A DNA stretch of 64,000 nucleotides from Tubiluchus corallicola (lineage: Eukaryota; Priapulida; Priapulimorpha; Priapulimorphida; Tubiluchidae). Below the pieces are notes generated by a model. That model saw only the letters and a list, made by a program, of their open reading frames with translations, was not told the origin of the DNA and made no database searches. This document shows, piece after piece, positions 1-12,600 of the stretch. A program made the position numbers and the translations under genes. Numbering within the stretch: the stretch's first letter is position 1; the number at the start of each line of letters is the position of its first letter. The DNA lies in NCBI GenBank assembly GCA_030141605.1, contig JAQGDQ010000069.1:315126-379125 (forward strand), given 5' to 3'.

Positions 1-581
1 CATTTTGCTTCATGTTTTTTCTGTTGCCAAGCCCAGATCTTTGTCAGAAAGAGCCAACTTTGAACATAACATCAATGTGCTCTTGCAACGTCCGTAGCCA
101 CCAACATTTGTACGGTTGTTGTGTTTTGTAAAAATGCGACAAAAAAACAATGGCTACCGTCCTCAAGATTATGTTTTCCAGTGCATAGCATGCGCCTTAA
201 CTTCAATGTGGAATCTCAAGCCTAGAAATGATGTAAAGCAATGAATTTGGTAAGAAAATGATCCTCAAGAAATGAAGATTTAGGATATGTATGTAGCTAG
301 AAAAACTTAATTGCCAACTTGTGGACGATTTTGCTATGCAAGCACACAAATGATAGTATTCCAAAGTGGGATTATACCTGTTGCAGTTTGAAAAACGATG
401 CAATGTTTGATTATGCTATTGCAACGATTAGCTGGGAGCAATCATAATTACTCAGCATATTAGCATTCCAACTTTATATCTTCTGATACCTAAATTAATG
501 CATAAATCAGACTGATATGCTTGTCTGCAATACCTAGGACATACTTCATTGCAATGAGGGAGTTTAAGCTCTAATTGCATG

Positions 582-662
582 TTCAGACATAGAGACTTCT
601 CTCGCAACTTGTTGCGCAACTTTTCTGAGAGAGACGTTGCGAGAGAAGTCTTTGCATCTGAA
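582..662. repeat. Hairpin-forming inverted repeat
   Basis: A perfect 16-bp inverted repeat pairs 593-608 (AGACTTCTCTCGCAAC) with 636-651, leaving a 27-nt loop. Outside a short mismatch the stem resumes as TTCAGA (582-587) against TCTGAA (657-662). The loop holds a second small palindrome, GTTGCGCAAC, at 611-620. It looks like a short fold-back element; no target-site duplication was established. Confidence 0.7.
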
Positions 663-2370
663 TGCGCCATGAGTAGTATTAAATTTTTTTATTGCACTTG
701 AAGAAGGAATGGAGGATGGGGTATTCATTGTTTTTTATATAATTCTTCATTTCACCACACTGCAAGGTAAAATCCAGCTTTCAGTGGAGTGGCACACTTA
801 TGTGGCTTGTAGCAGAACTGGAATCTGGCTTATTAACAGTCCTCTAAGATGAGACACTGAACTAACTGAGGTGAATGCATCTTTCCTTAATGAGGTAAAT
901 AAGAGGCCAGGGTATATCTAATACGTATTTAACATGTAAATTTAGTGATTTTTCATGTGTGAAGTTTAAGTTGCGTGAAATGTTTATGCTTTATACTGTG
1001 CGTGACTTCTTAATTATTGTTTAACGATGAGATTAAACAATATATAGCATATTATAGTTAATTCTTCTTGTGTCTGTCTAACTCTGACTATATATCATTG
1101 CTTATATCATTTTTGGACCGATTATTTTTGGGCTACTTGCTTGTGATGTAACTCTATAAACACATATTTTTGTTGAGAAGCCATTCATGTTCGTGTTCAT
1201 GTTGTTGTTCGTGTAATAATAAGTTTTTAAATTGGTTTTAAATGAGTAACATACTAGGACAACTCAATTGAGTTATTCTGTATTCTAAGCTTTTTACAAT
1301 AAAACAGATTCAGTAGTAGCTATAAACTGCATTCTAAATATTCACAAAGACAGATTTCATGGCAACAATAAAATTATATTTAGTATGTCACATGTCCAGG
1401 CAGAAAAAGCTAAATAAGTGAATAACCCAATCTTTTACATTCCGGTATAGTTACCTTGAAAATATTGAAAAAACATTGTATAGTGAATATGTAGTGTTAG
1501 TATTAAGTACTTATCACACATATGGTTAGGGCCTCATAAAATGCTCCTAAAAGTTTTAAAATTCTGTTAGCTAATTAACAGCACTAGCAGTACCATAAAT
1601 TTGTATGTTTTCCTTTCTCCTATTCATCCTTCTTTCGCTTCTCTTCTCCAGGGAGTAACAGCTTCAATTTGTTCAACACAGTATGGTTACATTTTAAAGA
1701 GCTCAGTGCTTTGACTGTTACTTCCCTGCACTTTGGAATTTAGTTGGAATTGATTTGTGAGAATTTATTACTAGGTTAAATATAGTAGCAGTGAAATGCA
1801 AACCTGAAGGTAAGAAAAGTGTTTGCATTTCTGCCCACCAGGTGGTGCAGTGCTGTTAGACTCCTCTCTACTGTTGCTGTTGTGCCCTGTAGTTAGGACG
1901 ATATTTACTCCCACTAATGTCCACCTACATAGCTGCAAAACGTATAAATGTAATAATAATGTATGTGTAGTGGAATGTTTTATATGTATAATATAAATCT
2001 AAAATGTTTCCTGTACAAATTATATGTATGATAAATTCCCTGTTAAATTACATTATATGTACCGTTGCTAGCAGAAATGTTTATAGAAATCTTTATAGTA
2101 TAAGCTCCTACCAAGTTACAAAACTTATTGCACAAAATATTTTTGGAAATATACAGACAAAAATATTTTGAAGTTACATGTGCTTATGTAGCGCAAAATT
2201 AAAATCATATTGGAAGGTAGAATTTATGTTGGCAACAGTTGTAATACTAAGGCACGTAAACAAACATGGATGCTATTTCATGTGGAATTTTTCATTGAGC
2301 CATTTTTAATGTTAGTTATTGAATGAATTCTAGTTTATTTTGTTGCCAATATTATATTTTAAAATTTGAA

Positions 2371-2505
2371 TCTTTAATAACATGAATAAAAGTTGAACAC
2401 TCTCAAACAGATTATTTATTTATTAATAAATGATTATAGTTATCATAATAAATAAATAAACATTTTAATAAAAGGCATTCAACTTTTTTAAATGTTATTA
2501 AAGAT
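2371..2505. repeat. AT-rich inverted repeat
   Basis: Arms of about 27 bp at 2371-2397 and 2479-2505 both read TCTTTAATAACAT from the outside and end in AAGTTGAA. A second AT-rich nested inversion built on ATTTATTTATT lies inside. Both strands carry AATAAA, so it could act as a polyadenylation region in either direction or be an old fold-back element. Only the inverted repeat itself is directly seen. Confidence 0.6.
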
Positions 2506-3289
2506 GACAAGCCAGAGCACTCTTGTAAATTGTATTTTAGTGTCTTTATATATTAGGAATGTTCAGTTTTTTCTGTTTGTAGTGGCTGCACAGTGTTTCT
2601 ATGTACAAAATTGTAGGGAGTCCTGAGAAGAGTACTAGTGATAGCGACACAGTTTTTTATTCGCATACATTAAATTGATTTCTGTGAACAGTATTTCAAT
2701 TATTTAGATTAGGTTAGTGCACCATCCTCAAAATTTCGTAGTATTTAACCTCATTTCATGTTAAAAAACTAGTTAATCATTCTGGTTGCTATCTGGTTAA
2801 GTATCTAATTACTAAATGGCAGAATTGGTAAAGAAAATGTCAAGTGAATTCTTCGTTCTCTAACTGCATTTACTGTATGACTAATCTAACACAAAAGTAG
2901 TTAAAAATTGGCGGTGGCTAAAAAACTAGGAAGGGAAGCTGGCCTTGCAAAGATAAACAACAATGAAGTTATCAATGATTTTCCATTTGCAGACAGTGTG
3001 CCCTTATGGTTCTGCAGTGTACCCTTATTACCCCAGAAACAAATTAACGTGTGTACAAGTCCACGAGAATGAGTGGCCTTTGTCACCTAAAGTGAACTAC
3101 ATGTATGTTTTTCTAGTAACCGTTTGGCGTATTACAGTAAAATGCGGCGCCACACAGAAGCAGATATATTTAAAGTATTTTTCTGTGAATATACCATATG
3201 TACGATTTTTAGTACTGTAATCAGAAAAAATTCAGTGTCTAGTTTACTGATATTTTTGTAATAAAGTTGTGCAGCCTGCCCATTAACGT

Positions 3290-3610
3290 GTAGGCGTTGT
3301 GCGCGTGAAAAAGTTTGGCAGCCGGCCAGCCGGCCTGTTGCAACGGGGAAACCCGTTAATAGAGCAATATGCTATACACGTGAGTACTGGAGTTTAATCG
3401 ACAGACATAGTGCGTAGGTAGACTAAGATGGTGTAAGAATTACACACGTGACTGCCTCCCTGGATCGCTCGATCGCTGGCTCGCTGCCAGAATTACGGCA
3501 GACAGTATTAAAGCAACGAGATTTCGTGCTCCCACTCAGATTTCGCGCACTTCTTAACTTCATTGACTGACAACATTCAAAGAAATATTGTAGAGCGGTT
3601 TATATCTGTG
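3290..3610 (+). promoter_or_regulatory. Promoter/5' UTR of the MITF/TFE gene with two CACGTG boxes
   Basis: This segment is clearly richer in G, C and CpG than its surroundings (for example GCCGGCCAGCCGG and GATCGCTCGATCGC). It ends at the first in-frame ATG of the MITF-type gene. Two palindromic E-boxes, CACGTG at 3377-3382 and 3445-3450, lie 74 bp apart. The second reads ACACGTGAC, close to the CLEAR element (GTCACGTGAC) bound by this protein family. No TATA box was identified. The transcription start is unknown; an in-frame TAA at 3509 shows that coding cannot extend further upstream in this exon. Confidence 0.5.
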
Positions 3611-6600
3611 ATGTTTAGTATAGAAACTATAAGGCAGTGGCTTGCAGAGGTGGTAAATACCCCTGGACAACATCAGCCTGCTGATGCCAGAAGAGAAGTT
3701 TATGGTCCTTATACTTCAGCTGCTCCCTTGCAAAATCCTCTGAGTGGCAATGGAATTGAGCAACAAGAGAATCAGCAGCAGCAATGGAACACAACAGCAA
3801 TGCCACGGCGCACTGTTCCTTCCATTTTTCATGGTGCTCAGACATTAGGGGCAAATTTGGACTGCAACGAGAGAGGTTATTCCCAACCCATACCAATTAA
3901 CCAAGAAGCTCAATTGGGTGTTTATCAAAGCCTGCAAAGTCAAAGCCTGCAAAGTGGACCTCGGTGTAGGTCTGTCATTACTCCGCATGACATCGTCAAG
4001 CTACTCAATGATGTTGATAGTGGCATAAGTAGTCCGTGTAGTTTTCGCGACATTAACCAAAGGTAATAATGAGCAGTATTTTCTGATCGGCTCAACACAT
4101 TTCGAACTCTTTTTTGTTGTTCTCCTTCATTTCCATTTCAGTTTTTTTTTGTAATTTGGAGTAGGTTGCCTTTATGGGATTTCTCTAATTGAACAAATTA
4201 AAATAATGCCTAGCATTTCAATAATTTACATTTAGTTAAAGGCGTTGACAGAGTTTTTTGGATTTACATAATATATATATATATATACATTTGATTGGTT
4301 GAAGCATTAAGGGGCAGAGTTCATTAGTATTAGCATTGATATCTAATTGCCAATTGATGATGATCATCTCATGGGAGGTACTGATGCAGCAGAGATGTGC
4401 TACCTGCATTCAAATTGCTCAAAATGCAAATTATGCAGTGATTAATACAGTATTTTATGTTTTTTACAGCACTCAGAAGGAGTCGTTCAAGACGAGTACA
4501 ATGTCTACAAGAACAAACCTGAAGCAGCAACTGCAAAGAGAGTTGGTGCTAAACGAAGAGCAGCGTTTTCTGCAGGCTCAACAGAAACCTGTCCTGGCGA
4601 CATCTGCTCCCGTGAGCTCCGGTTTTACTCTGGGCCCTACTCCGATTCAACAGAGCAATGAAGTACCAATCATACGGCTCTCCGCAAATTCTGCTACTGG
4701 AGCAAACATGATATTGCCACAGGTAAGTCACTAAGTGTACTAAATTACAAATGGCAGAACTACACCTTTATGGCCCTAGGTGTGGCAGCCTATAAAAACG
4801 AAACCAAAAAATAGCTTATACATCTTATGTTTGTTAGCTAACCTAAGATGTCTGAGGATATGTTTGTTTATTATGTCTACCTAGACAACAAGACAGTGGA
4901 GAAATTGCACAAAGTTTCATAAATTTACTTTATGCATAATTGATCATCACCAAAATTGGGCTTCCTCCCATTTTAAGCATCTTTCAGGATGGTGTTGGAT
5001 GTAATTTTAAGTTATGAAAGAACTATTTACGTATTTTTACGTCTCCAGTTTGGGTTTGATTTCTGCATTAATGATGGCAGTTCTTTAAAACTAATTTTTT
5101 CTGACGTTTCATGATTCGCAGCTTTACTGTTTAACATATAAGGTGATACTGCAAAATAAAAATAATATAGAAATAAAAAGATTCAGTTATTCAGCCTATT
5201 TTTTGGCACATTATATTATAAGAGCTTGTAAACCTCATTAATTTGCAGCTGGTGATAATTTAAGATTAATGTGGACTTCGGTTTTTCTTTTTGGAATGCA
5301 GTTTTCCATTATGGTTCATTTCTTAGTTCTGTATCTAATGATTTTGTGGTGATTGCAGTGAGATGTTTTGCAAGTTTGTAAAAGAAAAGTTCTTCAAATA
5401 ATAGCTTTGAATTGGCAGTAATTTTATTACTGCTTTCTCTAAAACTCGTATTTAAAGCTCAAGTTTAAGTCAATAAAGTATATTTCTTAGTAAGACACAG
5501 TAGCATGGCAGTCAACAACTAAACTTTGGACTTTGAAACTTTATGCTAATTGCTGACTTATGATCCTTGTTTATTTGAGTCCATATTTAAATATCATGGG
5601 ACGTAAGGTACGAATCCACAACTGATAAGAAGCTTTATGTATTGATTTGATGTCACTGAACTGGTTTTAATTTTGACTTTGAGCAAGTTGTATTTGTGTC
5701 CTAGGATCACATATACATTATGCTTCGATTGGTCGGTGATGCAATTAGTTCTTGAGAATTGGGGTACTAAAACATCGCTGCTGATGTCTTCATTGATAAA
5801 AGCCCTACTCTGCAGTTGGTAGCACTTCCTGGCTTGCGTACTGAAAACAAAAGCATGCAAGCAAAAAGTAAAGTTAACAAACAAAAAAGACACGGGTGTA
5901 AACAAATTAATACGAAATCCATAACTAACAAAACAAGTTTAAAAGCAGAACAAAGAAAGCTAGGTAGATAATAAAAAACAGCAAATATACAAAACTTTTT
6001 TTATTATGAGAAATGGACATCCTAGTGAATGAAGTAATGTTTCAATTTTTTCTTACTTTTTTCTTACTATCTTCAACTTTGTGCTTAGCTTGGCTTGTGA
6101 TGTCGAGGGGTAATATAGTAATATGTGTCACAGAGTAAAGGATGAATCTAGAAGTGAATTTCCAAGTGAACTTACAAGCAGACAACTTCGTGTGCTTTAA
6201 AAATTGTTTCTTTCTTGTTGGTAATGGTGATCTTATTGTATAATGAAAGTCTCAGTTACAAAGGAGTTAACTGGCGTTTTCCTTCTGCGGAAAAATCAAT
6301 AGGAAATAGCTGCAGTGCAGAAAAAGAATGGCGCGATACGCAGGCCGTATAAACAATATAAACCGATTTTATCTATTCCACTCACCCTAAAACGCATCCG
6401 GATGCTACATAAACGCCACTTTAGTTAGCTCTTATTTTGGATATTTGTCCTGGCTGACTGGACTATGCTTGTAAGTGGCATTTTGTGACTACCAGTGTAC
6501 TTTAATCTGCAAGTTGTTTTGTTTGTGGTATGTTATCAACATAAGAAATGGGTATCATGTCTCTAAAAATTATCATGTCTCTAAAAATGCTTTTGCAACA

Positions 6601-9600
6601 CCAACTGTGGATTCAACTCGAGATTCTGGGGCCCACCTTCATTCTATTCATAAAGTAAAATTAAGTGAGATGTTCGCAACATTCTTTGATTTTGCCTTTT
6701 TTGCCCAGTGTCTTTTTTAAGTTTATCTTGTTTACTTTTATCTTTTTACTTATTGCATTTTACTTTAAATAGCTTTTTATATGCTTGTATGACTTTCCTG
6801 CGCATGTCTCTTGATATTACTTAAAATTGCCTTTTTTACTTGGAATTTGTCTGTTTACATTTGCCTTTTTCTACTGTTTCTGTTTCCTATCGTTCTTCTT
6901 CTACCTTATCTTTTTGCTGCTGTCTATTTTCTTTGCTTAATTTACCTTTGAGGCTTTAACCATACAGTATTAGAATTATCTTTCTGTGTATTGATTTTTG
7001 ATTTCCATCGCCTGTTTCTTTTTGTATTCTTTTCTTTTGTCTTTACTCCCTAAAGCCAGCACACTTGTCTACCAGCTCATAAATTCCACAAAGTTTCCTG
7101 TCTATAGTTGTTAATACTGGGTTGCAGTTTGAATTGAGCTAGTGAACCAAGTGATCTGTCAACTCATCAGATTTGCTAAGGAGGACCTCCAGTGCTCCTT
7201 TTGAGTCGAGTGTCCTTATACGGTGTTCTTTTTTAACTTCAGTGCCGCTAAAGTTTATGAATGAACTAATAAAAAACAAAAGGCAACCATTTTTGTTGAT
7301 AAGTTATAAAGTTACTATTACAACCTTTTCTTGTGATCTGTTTGGCTCTCTGCCATTTGATATAATGACATAAAGGAAAAAACGGGAAAAGGGGAGGAAA
7401 GATATATCCATTCGCTTCTGTAATTTCGCCAGATCAAATTAGTAGTAGTGAACTCAGTATGGAATTTGGATGAGAGAGCAAGCGCTAAGCATTACGTGGG
7501 AACTAAATTTAGCCATGACGGCATCTTTGGCAATTTGCCATACAGGTAATTTTGTACTTATCTTTTTCTAGTGAATAAGTGCAGTGCGCTGCAGACAGAC
7601 ATTCTCTGTCAGACCTTGCTCTGTCGTTATTTTGTTTTTGTCTGCTCCGTTTAGTTCACATAGGCCATTTTGGAAATCAGGTTTTTTTAAACGCTTACTG
7701 TGACTGACTTGCCAATTATGCTGATAGAGAATTTTACAAATTTTTATTCTGCTGCACTATATTGTGACCTTTCCTTGCATTTTTCCCTTTTTGCTTGGTC
7801 GAGTATATACTGAGTAGCTAACATTTTTATATAAGTGACCCACACGCAAAGTAAGAGTTACGGTCAGCAGTATATAAAATATAAAAATTCGGAGTAAGAA
7901 ACATATAATTGCTATAACTGATGTACATTGTACTAGCACTAAATGACAACTGTTAACGTTTTTTTGAAGCAAGTGAGATTGAAAGAATCTCGTTCTGCAT
8001 TTTTCGTAGTTATTTTTGCAAGACGTATATTCGTGAAGATTCCTTCCCCTGTGGGTTGTAGTGTCACCATATTGTAACGTTGCCGAGTTTAGTGTACTTG
8101 TTCATTGGCGCATCAGACAATAACTTTGTGTAACTGCAGCGCATAAAACAAATAAATAAAAATATGTTTGGCGTGCGTTCTAAGTGTTTGCTGTTGAGCC
8201 TGTTGGTTACGACTTCTTATCTGACATGTTGGCAAGTTGCCAACTCTATAATCTTTGCATATGAGCACATTGCATCACATGCATATTACGCGAGACACTA
8301 TTTATATCTAGACGACATTAAAGTTATTTCGTTTCCTTCCTAATTATTAAGCAGTCATAGGACTTATGTCATTGTACGGGTTATACTTGCATGATAGAAC
8401 TGCACAACTTGGAGACCTTTTGGGTTTAAGTAAATAATAATTGTTATGTTATAACACTAATCAGTCACACTAAAGCTTTGTTTGCATGTTAATCCAGTAA
8501 CATTATTGACATATTAGCTGGCCAGTACGAGGACTTTTACCTTTTTTGACGACTCTGTCACTGACAACTATGTATAAACCCAATCAAATTTACAAGTTCC
8601 GATTTGAAAATTGCGACTAGAAATTTGTTGTTCTTTTTTCGGCAACAGAGGACTAGTTGACCTGAAGATGTAGTTAAGCGAAGCTCTAGTTTATGATTAA
8701 GCATTGGCCATGAGGCGGATGGAGTATCCCACCAAAAACATGGTGCACAGCATCATTTTTGGCCACATTTGCAAGACTACTACTAGAATAGACTTCTAGA
8801 AACCTAGGCAGAAAGTCTCTTTGGTAACCAGGACGAAAACAGTGGCGTCAGATGTAAAGGGTAATGAATTATTGTCCCTGTTTATTAGTTTAGTGTCCCC
8901 TTATGACAGATACGCTCCCCGGTGTTAAAAACTGGCAATCATGCAAAATGTCAGAGAACTTCCTCTAGTCTTTCCGTCACTGTTATCTAGGTTACAGCTT
9001 CTCTGTCTCATCCGGTTCGTTACACTTGTCCCAGGGGTGGTCTGTTCTGCTGAGGTTAGCTAGATAAATCTCTGTGTGAAGATTATTACATCACTGACTA
9101 TTTTTAGCAGTTGATAAGTTGTTCTAGCACCAACTAGTCCAACCACTTCTATTTAAAATTAGTAGAAAGAAGTGACAAGGTTCATCACCTCACTTTTTCT
9201 TCTTAACTCTTAATAGTAAATGGGCTAGTAGTGTTGGGATTTATAGCAGATTCAAATGCTGATGTATTTCTTTACCTAAGGCATAAGAGTCACCGCTGCT
9301 GTGCGAAATTAGACCGTTTATAAATCAAATGAAAAGTTACTTATTGGAATGGTCTCATTTATAGCCAGTTTCTGATTCACAAAAAAATTGACTCGTTTTT
9401 TTTGTAAAAATTGCAACTTACACATTGGAATAGTCTCATTTATAGCCAGCTTCCGATTCACAAAAAATTGACTCGTTTTTTTGTAAAAATTGTAACTTCG
9501 TACTGTTTTTCTAGCTAGTTTTTAATTCCGAAAAATTGAGTCGTTTTTTTGTAAAAATTGTATCTTTGTAGTGTTTGTCTAGCCAGTTTTTAATTCCGAA

Positions 9601-12600
9601 AAACTGAGTCGTTTTTTTTTTGTAAAAATTGTATCTTTGTACTGTTTGTCCGATGGCAACAAGGTGCGTTCCAGATTATTTCAAAAGTCACACAGCAAAC
9701 TTGGTAAGTGTTGTCAAGAATAGTGCAGCAGGACTGAGATTTAGTGTTGTGTGCTTTTTATTACCCAACACTTTCGTATTAAGTGCCGTTTATCCGGAAT
9801 GCGCATGCGTTATGGTGGTGCGGAATAGATAAAACCGGTTTATATTGTTTTCAATGCACCTGTTTATCAGACCTGTGTTATTTTTTCTGCCCCTGTCTCT
9901 TATTGATTTTTATACGCAGCTATTCCGCATGTGAATAACGCTAAACGCATTTCGAGTGCCAGATAAACGCCGCTTTAAAGGAAGAACCAACTTGGGCAAC
10001 ATTTATTGCATTTTAGTATAATTAAAAATATTGAAATCTCAATACAAAATATGCGCATGGAATGCTTTGCTTAAAAATGTAAAATATATTTAAATATTTC
10101 TTATCTCTCGCCAAATGAACGTTGATGCCGGCATATTTCAAAAAAAAATGACGTAAGCTGGTGTTTGCTGGTCAGGGTGAATGTCGTAAATGCAAGTTGT
10201 ATTAAGGTACGCGTTGCAAAATTTCTACAGTTTGCTTAGAATTTCCGTTATTCTAATGTTGTGCTTAACTGTGTTTTTATCTAGAAATTAATCATTCGAT
10301 CAATTATGATCAAATTTAATGTGGTTACATTGCTTTAATCTACAGGATTACACCTTAAAATGTGTAAGTAATTAACATTAATCGTGTAAACTATTAATTT
10401 ACAGATTTTTGTTGACTTTTAGGCACGCGTGTAAACTTGTCAGCAGGTAGTAGATACCGGGCTGGTCATTTAGTTTATAGAGTTCGCGCTATAAACTAAA
10501 AAAGATTCTGAAGCACCCGGCAGGATAAGTGTTTATATTGCACGGAAACCATTTTTCGTCTATAATGAGCGCGCCCAAGCATAAAGTAGTCACGACTTTA
10601 AATTGTTTTTACTAATTACACGAGACGCTCTTATCACAATTATATTGCTGAAACTTTCTAACATTTTCCCCAAACATTAAAATAAGCTCAACTTCCCGGG
10701 AGACTTGGTTTTTGCTTTAAGCGAACCTTATTTATTTAATCTGCAAACTGGCTTGTTCGGAACTTGCAAAAATTGGTGTACGCTTGTGTCATTTTTGCTT
10801 GCACACCTAACTCGCTGCAAGCACTGTACACTTGCAAGTAGCTTATTTCGTGTTCCTTCCCTGCGCCTCCTAGTCGTTCCAGGAATTGATTGCGAAATCT
10901 TGGCATGTTTGCGGGCTTGCACTTTTCAAGGTTTCTTCAGATCAACGATCTTTTAACATTCGGCAGTGCACCAGGCGCGAGCAGTCGATTATAAGTCCAG
11001 TTTGTTTTAAAGTCATTTTATAAGTAACCCTTCACTTTCAATCGTTCTTTCTGTATGATTGTTCTAAGTGTAACTTGAGAATTATATCGAGTTTTAAATA
11101 TCCCATTTACTATAAGTTTTACTGAGTTCGCTTATTGCTGTTTCTGCGCACCAAATTCGGATTTATCGATTAGTTGCTTGTGTCAATATTATGGTTAGCG
11201 AAGTGGAAAGCTCTGATTGGCTGATTCGGGAGGTGTGTCGGCAGCAGCTGTGTAAACTACTAACTAAGCTATAATGGGGGAAACCTCTAACCACCTTGGA
11301 AGCTGCTGCTCATTCACTTCATCTGTTGCTAAGCGTTAAATTGAGGTTATCATTGTGAAACAGTTAAGTTTTAAAATGAGTGCCGGGAAATATGTTGTGA
11401 TTCTGCTAGAAAGTGTTAAAGGTGCTAGTGAATTCAGAAAATTGATGAATGCAAAGTTTGACAGTTATTCGTGACCTTGATTATAGTGACAGATTCTGAT
11501 TCTGTGTCGTTCTTATACAATGAAGGTGACAGATAATATAAGGAAAGAGCTGGAGTATTTAGACTTAATTGTAAGTGATTCTTTTTGGGTTTATCCGTGG
11601 CGGAGGCGGCTTTAAGTTTGTTTGGTTTATGACAGCGAGTATCAGGGCTGACTGTGTAATGAAACAGCTGGCGTGCTCTTTGTTTTGACTGCATAGCTTG
11701 CTTGCTAATTCGAATTCAAAATATTTTATTGGTGTATAGTGTATACAGATAAACGTAGGCCATAGAAAGATTGCAGAATTATTACTGCTGTGTCATTTTT
11801 TTAGCATATAGCTAATTACTGTATTTACTGAGCAAATATTGGAAATCTGATTGCTGACTTATTGTTATAAATAACTTAATTAAAGGTTACTAGTGAAAAT
11901 GTTCTAGAACAATTGACCTTATAAACAAAAACATGTTTTAAGTGCATAAATCAATGTAATTAAGGGGACAAGTTTTAATGTTCTAATTCTCATGGCCCAT
12001 GATTTCTGTGATATAGTATTTCATATTGTTTACAGCACTGTGTTGCCATCTCTTGAATGTTTCACTTAGCTAATAGCAGCTACTGGACCTTAAAAACAAA
12101 AGCTTTTGGCTGCTTACATAGATTTGGTTCATTCGGCAGTTTGAAATTTTTATTTTAGTACAGCTCATCATTGAATGAAATGTCCAATAGTGAATAAAAA
12201 AATATGTGAGTTTTTGTTCATGTGACATGTAAAGTTTTATACATACACATAGAAATGCACGGAAATTATGTATGTATAGTTAAGATGTGGATAAAACAGT
12301 AAAACAAAATGTTTGAAAGAGGTTTTTTGTTTACCCTGAGCAATGTTAGTTCATTGACTTTCTGTAGTAGTGCTGGCATGTTACTATAACATTTAAATGC
12401 CAATCTCATCTTAGAGGACATGAAAAGTAACCTGCTTCCTTAGAAATTTGAACAATATAATTAGAGCAAACCATACATTTATATAAAAAAGCAGATACAC
12501 CAAACGTTCTTTCTAACAACATGTTTTCCTCTTTTGTTTTTTCCAGACAAAGTTGGAAAACCCAACTCGATACCACTTGCAGCAAAAGGAGAAATCTTTT

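Larger units (their letters stand above)
1..3290. other. Gene-free left flank
   Basis: No coding region can be supported here; open frames are short and have no recognisable domain. The stretch is AT-rich and T-rich on the + strand, which would fit a 3' untranslated region or intergenic sequence of a gene lying to the left, but no exon of such a gene is visible. It contains two inverted repeats, listed separately. Confidence 0.5.
4723..12546 (+). other. MITF intron 2 (7.8 kb, repeat-rich)
   Basis: The donor CAG|GTAAGT and acceptor TTCCAG|ACAAAG are both phase 0. In vertebrate MITF the large 5' introns hold alternative promoters that splice to the exon starting with the LENPT block, as exon 3 does here. 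No alternative exon could be proved. The intron contains two related inverted-repeat elements, a four-copy 80-bp tandem array and a roughly 0.75-kb dispersed repeat, listed separately. The rest shows no coding signal. Confidence 0.85.
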
